A DNA stretch of 64,000 bases from Zipacnadum sp036504235 (GCA_036504235.1 DASXVN010000027.1:1-64000), one strand, 5' to 3'; shown: positions 33,584 to 41,921, numbered from the stretch's first letter. Notes: generated by a model not told the origin, from the letters alone. Program-made: numbers and translations.

Positions 33584-35128
33584 CTACCGGTCAGCGGCCG
33601 GCCGTACTTCTCCCATGGTGCCCACCATGCACAGGTCCTGCCACGGGGCCTCGCCGGCGAGGTCGGTGCGGCTGACTACCGTTCCTGCTACTTGGCCTCC
33701 GCGCACGATTCCGGCGCGGGGGCGGCCGGGGGGGATCGCGGGGGCTACCGTTACCGTGCGCCAGGCGGTGCTCTGCGGGTAGGACGACGCACCGCGGTTG
33801 TAGGCCTCGCGGAGGGGGCCCGCCTCGGTGCGGTCGCTGGGGACGTAGACCAGCCACTCGTGCCAGCCCGCCGGGGCGGCGACTTCCCAGGAGGTCTCGC
33901 CGATCCGCAGGCGCACCTGACCGGGCGTTTGGAGCAGCGTCACTACGTTGAGGTAGTCGCTGGTGGGGCAGAGGTGATACTGGTCGTTGTGCGCCCGGAT
34001 GGTGGCCGCGCTGAGCTGGGCGTGGACCAGTTGGCGATGGTGGAAGAGGAAGACCTGCTCCTGCACGATCGGCGGCGGCGTCCCCGCGCGGAACCAGTCG
34101 GCGTAGTAGCGGGTCAGGTTCATCAGCGTCTGGCCCCGGTAGTTGGTCTCGGTGATACAGTGGTCCTCGGAGAAGTCGTTCCAGGTCTGCACCACCGCCC
34201 AGGGGGCGCCGAGGCTGATCGCGCGGCGCCACTGGTCGCTCAGGCGGGTGATGCCGAGGTCCTCGGCCATGGACTCGCAGGCCTGCCGACCGCCGTAATA
34301 GGTGGAGTTGATGGGCCAGCAGATTGCTTTGCCGTACTTCACCGCCGCGTCGGCCACGGCCCGATTCTGCGGGTCGCCCCAGCCCGCTGCCGCGTCCCAC
34401 TGGTAGAAGGCGTCGGAGTTCTCCCCCCAGCCACCCTCCAGGTCGCTCACGTCCCAGGTGGCGTCCAAGATTCGGTAGAAGCCGTCGGGCCCGCCCCAGG
34501 GGTCAAAGAAGTGCCGGGCGACTTCCCACTCGGTGAAGTAGGTGCCTTTCGCCTGGGCCACCGCCCGCCCGTAGCCCAGCGGCGCGCCGAGGCTGATCAC
34601 GTACTTCCCCTGGTATTTGAGGAAGCCGTCGGGATACTGGTCCATGAGCGCCTTGACGTGCTGGCCGTAGAGCGTCATCTTCTCGGGCGTGTCCTGCAGC
34701 GTCCAGCCCCACAGATCAGGGATCAGCTTGACCTGATGGGTGGCGGCCACTTGCGCGGCCCTCCGCATGGCGCTGGCGTACTGGCTGTTGGGCAGGTGGC
34801 TCTGGCTGATAAGCAGGCCCAGGGCGTCCAGGCCCGCTTGCTGCGCGAGGTCGAAATCGGTGCGGACGCCCTCGAGCCCGGCCTTGGCCAGGGGCGCGAG
34901 CCGGGCGGACCACCAGGGGCGCATGGTCTGCTCCGTCGGCGGCCAGGCGGGGAAGTTCTCGACGTCCGCCGCGGCGGGCGGCTGGAAATTGGGCTCAATC
35001 CCGCCCAGGATGAAGCAGTGCATGTAGTGCGCCCAGACGATCCGGGGCGGGGGAGGGGTGACCTGGGCCCGGACGGGGAGGAGGGCGAGCAGGAGCAGCA
35101 GGGGAGCCAACAAGCCGAGATAGCGCAT
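33584..35128 (-). CDS. Glycoside hydrolase family 71-like protein, copy 2
   Basis: A 514-residue exported protein with a signal peptide (MRYLGLLAPLLLLLALLPVR). It repeats nearly every motif of copy 1 (IVWAHYMHCFILGG, GLDALGLLISQSHLPNSQ, LIPDLWGW, QTWNDFSEDHCITETNYRGQ) and ends in the same beta-rich domain. It lacks the RAYYGGDLGGGRRLAYR insertion of copy 1 and a few residues around GGRQACESMA. CGGAGGCT precedes the ATG at 35128; the extension to 35209 is unlikely. The 36-base gap to copy 1 suggests one operon. Divergence is spread along the whole length, so both copies appear functional. Confidence 0.7.
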   Translation of the reverse strand: MRYLGLLAPLLLLLALLPVRAQVTPPPPRIVWAHYMHCFILGGIEPNFQPPAAADVENFPAWPPTEQTMRPWWSARLAPLAKAGLEGVRTDFDLAQQAGLDALGLLISQSHLPNSQYASAMRRAAQVAATHQVKLIPDLWGWTLQDTPEKMTLYGQHVKALMDQYPDGFLKYQGKYVISLGAPLGYGRAVAQAKGTYFTEWEVARHFFDPWGGPDGFYRILDATWDVSDLEGGWGENSDAFYQWDAAAGWGDPQNRAVADAAVKYGKAICWPINSTYYGGRQACESMAEDLGITRLSDQWRRAISLGAPWAVVQTWNDFSEDHCITETNYRGQTLMNLTRYYADWFRAGTPPPIVQEQVFLFHHRQLVHAQLSAATIRAHNDQYHLCPTSDYLNVVTLLQTPGQVRLRIGETSWEVAAPAGWHEWLVYVPSDRTEAGPLREAYNRGASSYPQSTAWRTVTVAPAIPPGRPRAGIVRGGQVAGTVVSRTDLAGEAPWQDLCMVGTMGEVRPAADR

Positions 35129-35210
35129 GGACAGAGCCTCCGGGGAACGGGAATATGTGGGCTCCTTCGCCTTGCCGGGGGAGTCTCCCTGCGTCCGATG
35201 GCGGGGCACG

Positions 35211-35242
35211 AAAAAGGGGGAGAGCCGAGTTGGCTCTCCCCC
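35211..35242 (-). terminator. Terminator of the porin-like gene
   Basis: Perfect 11-base arms GGGGGAGAGCC (35216-35226) and GGCTCTCCCCC (35232-35242), a 5-base loop, then TTTTT on the minus strand. Confidence 0.85.
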
Positions 35243-35266
35243 ACGGTGATTCTGGTGGTGCTTTGC

Positions 35267-36502
35267 CTAGAAGCCGTACTGCCACTGCAGGCCGGCCTCG
35301 TCCTCGTCCATGCCGCCGCGGCGACCCAGGGTCCACTGCGCGGTGACCTTGTTGTTGGCGTCGAGGTTATGTGCATAGCCGACCAGCCACGCCTTGTACA
35401 TGTCGCTAACGTTGGTGGCGTTGTCGGTGTTGGGCTCGTACTCCTCGTAGCGGGTGAAGAAGGTGCCGGGGCATTTGACCATCATCTTCTCGGCCTGGGC
35501 GTACCAGCCGCTGAAGGTGTGGCCCATGTTTACGCCGCCGCCGATCTCACTCTGGAGGGCCCAGGACTTGGGCTTCTCGTAGCGGACGAAACCGCCGAAG
35601 GCATGGCGGGCGAAGGGGCCGGTGGGCACGGTGGAGTAGGTCGGCGCGGTGGCGCTCTGGCTGAAGTCGCCGTTGAGCCAGCTCACGCCGAAGGTGCCCC
35701 AGCTGGGGTGGAAGCGGACGTCCGCCGAATAGGTACGGCTATTGTCGCCCGCGGTGACCGCCTCGCGGAAAGCGCCGTTGACTACGCCGAGGATGACCTG
35801 CGGCTGGCTGGCGTAGTTCTTCGCCGTGGGATTGTGCACCCACCACATGCCCTTATCGTAGGGGCCGCCGAAGAATAGACCGGGCGGCTTGTCGCGGCCG
35901 CCGCCGTCCTGAAAAGCAGCGCGCTCGAAGGGCAGGCGCTGTGAGGAACTCTGCTGCTCATCCAGGCCGAACCAGGTCGAGGCCTGGCCGAAGCGAACGG
36001 TCTCGGTCGGAGACAGCTTATAGTCCAAGTAGGCGTTGGCCCAGTTGGCGGTCAGCGTCGCGCCGCCGTCGCGCGACCAGGTGATCACGGCGGTAGCGTT
36101 GTCGCTGGCGTGCACGAGCAGGTTGACGTACATGCGGCGGAGGGTGAACTGGTCCTCCAGCTTGGGCCCGTTGTGCCCGGGGGCGGTGAGGCTGTAACTG
36201 GTGCCGGCGAAGTGCTCGAACCGGTTCTGGAAATAGCCGCTGATGGCGACTTTCTCGTTCCAGGGCTTGGCGGCGGCGGTGGGCGGCGGAGCGCCCTCAC
36301 CCAGTTGCGCGAGGAGCGAGGCCTTGAGGGCCTGCAGTTCCTGAACGTTGGACATGATCAGGCTGCACTTGACGTCAATCTCCGCACACTTGGCGCGGAT
36401 TTCTTCCGGGGTCATCTTGGGGGCCGGGGCGTCAGCCGCCCAGACGACGTGGAGCGCGGTCATGAGAGTGACCGCCAGTAGGGCTACGTACCACTTGCGC
36501 AT
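35267..36502 (-). CDS. Outer-membrane porin-like beta-barrel protein
   Basis: A 411-residue protein with a signal peptide (MRKWYVALLAVTLMTALHVV, cut near VWAAD) and a short helical, possibly coiled-coil segment with two cysteines (about 30-70). A long stretch of alternating strands with aromatic girdles follows (ISGYFQNRFEHFAGTSYSL, YVNLLVHASDNATAVITWSR) and ends QWQYGF with the terminal Phe expected of outer-membrane barrels. It resembles phosphate-selective or sugar porins, but the solute is unknown. It supports a diderm cell plan. The neighbouring glycosidases suggest uptake of oligosaccharides. Confidence 0.7.
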   Translation of the reverse strand: MRKWYVALLAVTLMTALHVVWAADAPAPKMTPEEIRAKCAEIDVKCSLIMSNVQELQALKASLLAQLGEGAPPPTAAAKPWNEKVAISGYFQNRFEHFAGTSYSLTAPGHNGPKLEDQFTLRRMYVNLLVHASDNATAVITWSRDGGATLTANWANAYLDYKLSPTETVRFGQASTWFGLDEQQSSSQRLPFERAAFQDGGGRDKPPGLFFGGPYDKGMWWVHNPTAKNYASQPQVILGVVNGAFREAVTAGDNSRTYSADVRFHPSWGTFGVSWLNGDFSQSATAPTYSTVPTGPFARHAFGGFVRYEKPKSWALQSEIGGGVNMGHTFSGWYAQAEKMMVKCPGTFFTRYEEYEPNTDNATNVSDMYKAWLVGYAHNLDANNKVTAQWTLGRRGGMDEDEAGLQWQYGF

Positions 36503-36753
36503 GCGTTTTCCTCCCTTTGAATGTGCCGGAGAACCGGCGTTGCACTAGAGAAAAGGTGCGGGCACCAACAAGACCAGAAGTCCTGAACTGGCGGCGAGCA
36601 CGGGAGGGTGAACGGCCACACCCCGGTGAGGGTCTCCCCCCTCACGCGGTAGAGGCTGCGCCGTGGTTTCTCGAGACCCGCCGGCGGGCGAGGGGTCCGA
36701 GGACCGAGTTGCGGGTGACGGGCCAGCGGAGCCCGGCGGGGCGCTCCGCTCAC
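36503..36753. other. Intergenic region with no recognised gene
   Basis: Between the porin start and the tRNA terminator. It must hold the porin promoter on the minus strand, but I see no convincing -35/-10 pair, no coding frame with a ribosome site and no repeat shared with the rest of the window. Confidence 0.5.
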
Positions 36754-36789
36754 AAAAAAAGCGGACCCGGCATGAAGATCCGGGCCCGC
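36754..36789 (-). terminator. Terminator of the initiator tRNA gene
   Basis: GCGGGCCCGG and CCGGGTCCGC on the minus strand pair around ATCTTCATG, with one G-T pair, and are followed by TTTTTTT. Confidence 0.85.
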
Positions 36790-36799
36790 CTCATGTAAT

Positions 36800-36876
36800 T
36801 GGTAGCGGGGGCGGGATTCGAACCCGCGACCTCAAGGTTATGAGCCTTGCGAGCTACCGGACTGCTCCACCCCGCG
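36800..36876 (-). tRNA. Initiator tRNA-fMet (CAU), CCA encoded
   Basis: A 77-base cloverleaf with loop CTCATAA and anticodon CAU. The first 20 bases start CGCGGGGTGGAGCAG as in the E. coli initiator. Initiator identity is shown by the C1xU72 mismatch at the acceptor end and by A11:U24 in the D stem (GAGC/GCTC). The anticodon stem is CAAGG/CCTTG, so positions 29-31 pair as A-U, G-C, G-C rather than the usual three G-C pairs. The T arm has GCGGGTTCGAATCCCGC. The gene encodes its own CCA end. Confidence 0.95.
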
Positions 36877-36898
36877 TCACCTGAACAGCGACCCGATA

Positions 36899-36927
36899 AA
36901 TATACCACGAGCGGCTTCGTTTGTAAA
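36899..36927 (-). promoter_or_regulatory. Promoter of the initiator tRNA gene
   Basis: On the minus strand TTTACA (36927-36922), exactly 17 bases, TATATT (36904-36899). The TATATT ends 23 bases before the mature 5' end. Confidence 0.85.
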
Positions 36928-36940
36928 GGGCCACTATCCC

Positions 36941-36979
36941 GTGCAATTTGCACACTCCTGTCGGAGTGTTATAGGAGTG
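36941..36979. promoter_or_regulatory. Palindromes upstream of the tRNA-fMet promoter
   Basis: GTGCAATTTGCAC (36941-36953) is a perfect palindrome around one base. ACACTCC-TGTC-GGAGTGT (36952-36969) overlaps it, and AGGAGTGT is repeated at 36973-36980. They lie just upstream of the -35 box and could bind a regulator. After them, up to 37022, nothing else is recognised. Confidence 0.5.
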
Positions 36980-37022
36980 TAGAAGGAAAAGGCGGGTTGT
37001 GTCAAGAGGGGGCGTTGGCGTA

Positions 37023-37123
37023 TGTAGGGCGGGGGCTACGTCCCCCCCCGGCCGTTCGCCTCCGCCGTGGCCGGCCGCCTCTGCGCGGCACCCCGCGGCG
37101 GGGGACGTAGCCCCCGCCCTACA
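37023..37123. repeat. Family C repeat with 24-bp perfect inverted arms
   Basis: 37023-37046 and 37100-37123 are exact reverse complements, beginning TGTAGGGCGGGGGCTACGTC, and are followed by AACGGC. Related copies are at 114, 1474 and 38573. Confidence 0.9.
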
Positions 37124-37196
37124 AACGGCGATCCCCCTACGCCGCGACTTGCGTCCCGGACGCAGGAGTTCCCAACTCCGACGCGGAAAGGGTCCC

Positions 37197-37367
37197 TTAG
37201 GCGCTGCGGCGCAGGTCTGTGGGGGCCGCCGGCGTTTCGCGCGGGGTGGGCGGGGTCTCCTCTACTTGTTGTTCGACTTGGCTGGCCCGCATGCACAGCA
37301 TTACGCCCACTAGGCCCAGCGCGCCGGTGGCGCAGGCCAGTACGAGCAGGAAAGTAGCAACCGACAT
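37197..37367 (-). CDS. Small single-pass membrane protein (56 aa)
   Basis: The frame starts with ATG at 37367 behind GGGGGGACG and stops with TAA at 37197. The protein begins MSVATFLLVLACATGALGLV, has one membrane helix of about 24 residues, then a short tail rich in Thr, Pro and Glu (QVEETPPTPRETPAAPTDLR). The composition is natural for a small membrane peptide and it is not a shadow of another gene. It is divergent from the membrane protein at 37484. Function unknown. Confidence 0.6.
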   Translation of the reverse strand: MSVATFLLVLACATGALGLVGVMLCMRASQVEQQVEETPPTPRETPAAPTDLRRSA

Positions 37368-37483
37368 CTACGTCCCCCCTTTGGTGAGGCGGTTCGAGAG
37401 TAGTATCGGCCGCGGAGCCGGGGAACCTGAGGGGCGAGATATGCGGCGGGCCGGACCAGCGCCAGGACCAGGAGGGGATGACC

Positions 37484-38560
37484 ATGCCCAGCCCCAAACC
37501 CGTGAACGTGTTGCGACCGCGGACGGCGACCGACCTGATGGACGCTGCCGTGGGCCTGTATCGGCACCATTTCGGCGTGCTGCTAGGCACGGTGGCGGTG
37601 GTGCACGCGCCGCTCATGGCCTTCCAGGTGCTGACCTCCAGCGGGCAGGCGGCGATGAACAACCGCTGGGTGGGCACGCAGAACGTCCCCGGGGTGGAGA
37701 TGTTCGGCTACATGGCCGGGCTATTCGCGATAATCGGGCTGCTGGGGATCGCGAGTCTGTTCTTCGCGCCGCTGGCGGCCGGGGCGATGGTGCGGGGCGT
37801 GTCCGAGTTGTACCTGGGCCGGCCCATGACCATCGCCGGGGCCTACCGGGCCGCACGGCCCTGGTGGATGCGACTGGTCGGGGCGCAACTGCTCACGCAG
37901 TTGATCACCGCGGGCCTGGCCTACGTGCCGATTATCGCCTTCGTCATGATCGGGGCGTTCGTGATGACGGCGTCGCCGATCGCGGGCGGAATACTGATGG
38001 GTGTGGGCGTCCTGGCCGGGCTGCTCCTGGGTTTGGCCGCCGCCTCGGTGCTGTCGGCCACCGCGCCGGCGATTGTGCTGGAGAACCTCAACGTAGTAGA
38101 CGCCATGAAGCGCTCCTCCCGGCTAGTGCGGCCGCTGCTCAAGCACGTGCTGGGCACCTACTGCCTCCTGGGTCTGCTGATGGTGGCGCCGATGCTGGCC
38201 GCCTACGCGCTGGGGGCTTACCTGCAGTTTCGCGGCGGGAGTCCCGCGGGAGTCAGCGTGATGGGCAGCGCTATGGCCAGCGCGCTGGCGGCTACGGTGA
38301 TGATTCTGATCAAGCCGGTGATGAGTGTCGGCTTGGTGGCGCTGTACTACGACTTGCGCGTGCGCCAGGAAGGCTTTGACCTGGAAGTGATGGCGGCGCA
38401 ACTGGCGGGCGTGGCTCCGCCCCCGGCGGCTCTGGCGGCCGCCCCCGCGCCGCTGCCGGTAGCGCCGCAGCCGGTGGTGGCGCCGCCCGACGAACTGCCC
38501 CCGGCGGAATGGGGAGAAGCGAAGCCCCCGATGCCGCCCGCACCGCCGCCGCCGGTGTAG
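37484..38560 (+). CDS. Polytopic membrane protein of unknown function
   Basis: A 358-residue protein with six or seven hydrophobic segments between residues 25 and 290 and a cytoplasmic Pro/Ala-rich tail. NVLRPRTATDLMDAAVGLYR at the start, AIVLENLNVVDAMKRSSRLV in the middle and ALYYDLRVRQEGFDLEVMA after the last helix resemble the membrane domain found with glycerophosphodiester phosphodiesterases and related uncharacterised proteins. No catalytic domain is attached. AGGAGG is 8 bases before the ATG at 37484; an ATG at 37478 would be too close. Confidence 0.7.
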   Translation: MPSPKPVNVLRPRTATDLMDAAVGLYRHHFGVLLGTVAVVHAPLMAFQVLTSSGQAAMNNRWVGTQNVPGVEMFGYMAGLFAIIGLLGIASLFFAPLAAGAMVRGVSELYLGRPMTIAGAYRAARPWWMRLVGAQLLTQLITAGLAYVPIIAFVMIGAFVMTASPIAGGILMGVGVLAGLLLGLAAASVLSATAPAIVLENLNVVDAMKRSSRLVRPLLKHVLGTYCLLGLLMVAPMLAAYALGAYLQFRGGSPAGVSVMGSAMASALAATVMILIKPVMSVGLVALYYDLRVRQEGFDLEVMAAQLAGVAPPPAALAAAPAPLPVAPQPVVAPPDELPPAEWGEAKPPMPPAPPPPV

Positions 38561-38572
38561 GAATGCCGTTAC

Positions 38573-38646
38573 TGTAGGGCGGGGGCTCGTACCCCGCCGT
38601 CGCTAGGCAATGGTTAGTCCGGCGGGGTACAAGCCCCCGCCCTACA
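38573..38646. repeat. Family C repeat with 27-bp inverted arms
   Basis: 38573-38599 and 38620-38646 are reverse complements with one mismatch in 27 (TGTAGGGCGGGGGCTCGTAC...). The CAAACGGC tail runs into three GGCAAC units and then a family E palindrome (CACCGGCGAGACGCCGGTGC, about 38674-38694). Confidence 0.9.
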
Positions 38647-38728
38647 AACGGCAACGGCAACGGCAACGGCCGCACCGGCGAGACGCCGGTGCCACCGTGT
38701 TTTGTATCACATACCTAAGGAGACCCAC

Positions 38729-39163
38729 GTGAATTCAGAAGTTGACGCTTCCGACACTGCCAAACTCTATACTGACGGTGCTTCCAGCGGCAATCCCGGA
38801 CCGGCCGGGGCCGCTTTTGTTTTGCTCGACTCCGCGGGCCGGACCCTGGCCGAGCGGGCGGTGCCCCTGGGCCGCACTACCGTGGGCGTGGCCGAGTATC
38901 GTGGCCTCATCACCGGGCTGACCGAGGCCCTCGCGCTGGGAGTCAAGCGAATCAGCGTGACCAGCGACAGCGAGTTCATGTGCCGCCAGTTGCAGGGCCG
39001 CTACCGGGTGCGCACCCCGGCCATCAAGCCCCTCTACGATGAGGCCAAGGAACTCAGCCGCCAGTTTGAGAGCTTCGAGATTTGCCACGCCGGCCGCGAG
39101 CACAACGAGCGCGCCGACGCCCTCGCCAAGCAGGGCGCGAGGATGAGCGCCGAGAGGATGTAG
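38729..39163 (+). CDS. RNase HI-like protein
   Basis: A 144-residue protein of the bacterial/plant RNase H-like family. YTDGASSGNPGPAGAAFVL gives the first Asp, AEYRGLITGLTEAL the Glu, VTSDSEFM the second Asp, and REHNERADALAKQGA the His/Asp end, so all four metal-binding positions are present. It would cut the RNA strand of RNA-DNA hybrids. It lacks the basic handle of E. coli RNase HI. AAGGAGAC precedes a GTG at 38729, which is the chosen start. Confidence 0.87.
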   Translation: MNSEVDASDTAKLYTDGASSGNPGPAGAAFVLLDSAGRTLAERAVPLGRTTVGVAEYRGLITGLTEALALGVKRISVTSDSEFMCRQLQGRYRVRTPAIKPLYDEAKELSRQFESFEICHAGREHNERADALAKQGARMSAERM

Positions 39164-39174
39164 GGGAGGCGGGC

Positions 39175-39343
39175 GGCCCACCCCGCCTCGGCAGACCTCG
39201 GCACCCCTCCCATTATGGGAGGGGCTTTTCGGAGATTGTTTGCCTAACCCTGGCGTTTGCCGCCTTTGCTGTAGCCCCTCCCGCGGCACTTGTACTCAAG
39301 TGCACGGAGGGGTGCCGGAGGTCTGCCGAGGGCGGGGTGGGCC
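39175..39343. repeat. Family B repeat, complete copy
   Basis: Inverted ends GGCCCACCCCGCCTCGGCAG and the reverse complement ending GCGGGGTGGGCC match over about 37 bases with two one-base indels. The central hairpin is CCCTCCCATTATGGGAGGG. Same family as 27620-27774. It fills the gap between the RNase H and oxidoreductase genes. Confidence 0.85.
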
Positions 39344-39432
39344 CCCAGAAGGAGCCGGGAGACCCGGGGAGGAAATGGCCTTTTGACCAGTTGCCGTCCA
39401 TTCTCGTTCAGCCTTCCTGAGGAGTGACCTAG

Positions 39433-40524
39433 ATGTCTCGTGAACCTATCGGTTTTGCCATTATTGGCGCGGGAACGATCGGACCCACGCACGCGGAAGC
39501 GATTGATAAGGCGCCGGAGGCCCGCCTGGTGGCGGTCTGCGATGTCGTCGAGGAGAAAGCCCGGACCCTGGCGGAGAAGTACGGGGCCGCATCTGTTACG
39601 GATATAGCGGAGGTGCTCACCCGGGACGAGGTGCAGGCGGTCTGCGTCTGCGTCCCCAGCGGCCTGCATGGCGATGTCGTCATCCGCGCCGCCGAGGCCG
39701 GCAAGCATATCCTCTGCGAGAAGCCGCTGGATATTAACCTGCGCCGCATCGACGAGATGATCCAGGCGGCCGACGAGAACCACGTCCGGCTGGCCGGCGT
39801 GTTCCAGAGCCGCACCGCGCCCACCAGCCTCAAGCTGCGCGAGGCGGTGCGCTCCGGGAAATTGGGTAAGCTGGTACTGGGCGACTGCTACCAGAAATGG
39901 TACCGTGCCCATGAGTACTACGCCTCGGCGGGCTGGCGCGCCACCTGGGAGCTGGACGGCGGCGGCTGCCTGATGAACCAGGGCGTACACGGTATTGACC
40001 TGATCTCCTGGATCATGGGCCGGGCGGCGCGTGTCAATGCGCACTGCCGGCACCTGACCCGCAACATCCCCGTGGAGGATACCGCGGTGGCCACGGTGGA
40101 GTGGGAGTGTGGCGCGCTGGGCGTGATCCAGGGCACCACCTCCAACTGGCCGGGCCTCAACACGCGGCTGGAAGTCAGCGGCGACAACGGGACCATCGTG
40201 CTGGACGGCGGCGAGTTCGCCAAGTGGGAGATTCGCGGGGAAGAGGCGCAGGAGGCCGGCGAGGCCGGCGACACCGCTTCCGCCGACCCCACGGCCATCA
40301 GCGCCACCGGCCACCAGGCGCACGTGGAGGACCTCTGCGCGGCGATCTACGAGAACCGCCCGCCGATGATTACCGGCCGGGACGCCCGCCACGCGGTGGA
40401 GATCATCAAGGCGATCTACCTGTCCAGCCGCTCCGGCGGCGCGACGGTGGAGCTACCGCTGAGCTACGAGGACGACGGACCGGGCATCTACCCCCCGCTC
40501 GGCTCGCCCCGGCTGGAGTGGTAG
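39433..40524 (+). CDS. Gfo/Idh/MocA-family oxidoreductase
   Basis: A 363-residue NAD(P)-dependent dehydrogenase. FAIIGAGTIGPTHAEAI is the Rossmann nucleotide loop, ILCEKPLDIN carries the EKP motif whose Lys is catalytic, and MNQGVHGIDLISW carries the usual His/Asp pair at the start of the C-terminal beta-sheet domain. Substrates of the family are sugars, inositols and their derivatives; this one cannot be narrowed. It has no signal peptide, unlike many planctomycete relatives. GAGGAGTG precedes the ATG. Confidence 0.92.
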   Translation: MSREPIGFAIIGAGTIGPTHAEAIDKAPEARLVAVCDVVEEKARTLAEKYGAASVTDIAEVLTRDEVQAVCVCVPSGLHGDVVIRAAEAGKHILCEKPLDINLRRIDEMIQAADENHVRLAGVFQSRTAPTSLKLREAVRSGKLGKLVLGDCYQKWYRAHEYYASAGWRATWELDGGGCLMNQGVHGIDLISWIMGRAARVNAHCRHLTRNIPVEDTAVATVEWECGALGVIQGTTSNWPGLNTRLEVSGDNGTIVLDGGEFAKWEIRGEEAQEAGEAGDTASADPTAISATGHQAHVEDLCAAIYENRPPMITGRDARHAVEIIKAIYLSSRSGGATVELPLSYEDDGPGIYPPLGSPRLEW

Positions 40525-40660
40525 GGGGGAGGGTCGGTCGTGGGTGGCCGGTGGTCGGTAGTGGGAAACGGCGGGAATGGTCCCCCGTAGGGGCGCGTTT
40601 CGCGGCGCGCAAGCGACGCGACACACGCCCGCTCGCTGATTGAGGTATAGGAGCCAGAGC

Positions 40661-41908
40661 TTGATAGTCAGTAGGGCCCGCCGGAAAACCTGGGGGATTG
40701 CTGCCGCGCTGGTCTTGGCGGCCGGCCTGCTGCTGGCTGTGGCCGCCGGGGCGCAGGACCGCGACCCCCGGGCCGAGGCGCTTTACCAGGCTGGATTGGC
40801 CGGCAAGCAGGCTAAGGACTTCAGTACCGCCCTGGAGAAGTTCCGGGCGGCGATTAAGCTTGACCCCAACTACGCCGATGCTTACTGGGGCGCGGCCTGG
40901 TGTTATGTGGCCCTGGGCAACGACGCCGGGGCGATTGAGGCCTTCCGCTGGGTCATCCGCCTGGTCCCGGAGACCGCTAACGGCCTGGAGGCCGCCAAGG
41001 CCATCGAGCGCATCCGCCTGCGCGCGCCGGGGCTGAACGCTACGCCCCCGGAGCCCGACACCTTCTTGATCGCGGTGGCCCTGGTCCGGGAGGCCAACGC
41101 CGATATCTGGCTGGCGGACGCCGCGGGGAACCTGCGCCGGCGGCTCACTACCGAGCCCGCGTCGGACACCCAGCCGGCCTTCTCCGGCGACGCGCACCAG
41201 GTCGTGTTCGTCTCCGACCGCAGCGGCAACCGGGACCTGTGGGCGATCAAGGCCGACGGCACCGGCCTGCGGCAGCTCACCACCGACCCGGCCGCCGACT
41301 ACTCCCCGACCTGGAATCCGACCACCAACGAGATCGTGTATGTCTCGGAGCGCTCCGGCAAGCCGGAACTGTGGAGCCTGGACGCGGCTAGCGGTGAGAC
41401 GCATAGCCGGGGCGAGGGCAACGCCTCCCTGGACCCCGCGCCGGCGTGGGCGCCGACCGGCGACCGGCTGGCCTGGGTTTCCGACCGCGACGGAACGGGT
41501 AATATATACCTGTGGGAAGCGGCCACTCGCACCTCGCGTGCCCTCCTCAGCAACAAGATTCCCCAGCAGCACCCGGTCTGGTCGCCCGACGGGCAGACGG
41601 TGTATTTCACCTGGAGTCTGGAAGGCAACTGGCAGGTCTGCTCGGTCCAGGCGACCGGGGAGGGGCTGGGGGCGGTGGCGCCGACTCCCGACAATGAGCG
41701 TTTGTGGGGCGTTTCCCCCGACGGCGCGGCCCTGCTGGTAAGCTCCGACCATTCGGGGACGCCGCGGCTGTATCTGCGGCCGAGAAGCGGGGGCGCCGCC
41801 AAGGTAGTGGCGCAGGGCGCCGGCGAGGTGCTCTCCGCCGCGGTATCGCCGGCGCTGCCCCAGTCGGTGGCGGAAATCCTGCTGAGCGTCTCGCCCCACC
41901 GGCCGTGA
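40661..41908 (+). CDS. Exported TPR and TolB-like beta-propeller protein
   Basis: A 415-residue protein with a signal anchor (TWGIAAALVLAAGLLLAVAA) and two to three TPR repeats (ALYQAGLAGKQAKDFSTALE and YADAYWGAAWCYVALGNDAG). A propeller follows, with WD40-like PD40 repeats such as QPAFSGDAHQVVFVSDRSGN, WNPTTNEIVYVSERSGKPEL and HPVWSPDGQTVYFTWSLEGN. This is the fold of TolB-type periplasmic proteins and suggests a binding scaffold. AGGAG precedes a TTG at 40661, the chosen start. It ends just before the pilB promoter. Confidence 0.8.
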   Translation: MIVSRARRKTWGIAAALVLAAGLLLAVAAGAQDRDPRAEALYQAGLAGKQAKDFSTALEKFRAAIKLDPNYADAYWGAAWCYVALGNDAGAIEAFRWVIRLVPETANGLEAAKAIERIRLRAPGLNATPPEPDTFLIAVALVREANADIWLADAAGNLRRRLTTEPASDTQPAFSGDAHQVVFVSDRSGNRDLWAIKADGTGLRQLTTDPAADYSPTWNPTTNEIVYVSERSGKPELWSLDAASGETHSRGEGNASLDPAPAWAPTGDRLAWVSDRDGTGNIYLWEAATRTSRALLSNKIPQQHPVWSPDGQTVYFTWSLEGNWQVCSVQATGEGLGAVAPTPDNERLWGVSPDGAALLVSSDHSGTPRLYLRPRSGGAAKVVAQGAGEVLSAAVSPALPQSVAEILLSVSPHRP

Positions 41909-41921
41909 ACTGGGGCAGCGG

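Noticed and set aside
37219..38379. Plus-strand frame overlapping the membrane protein gene at 37484
   Set aside because: It is Arg/Gly-rich in a different frame; the 37484 frame has a ribosome site and membrane helices.
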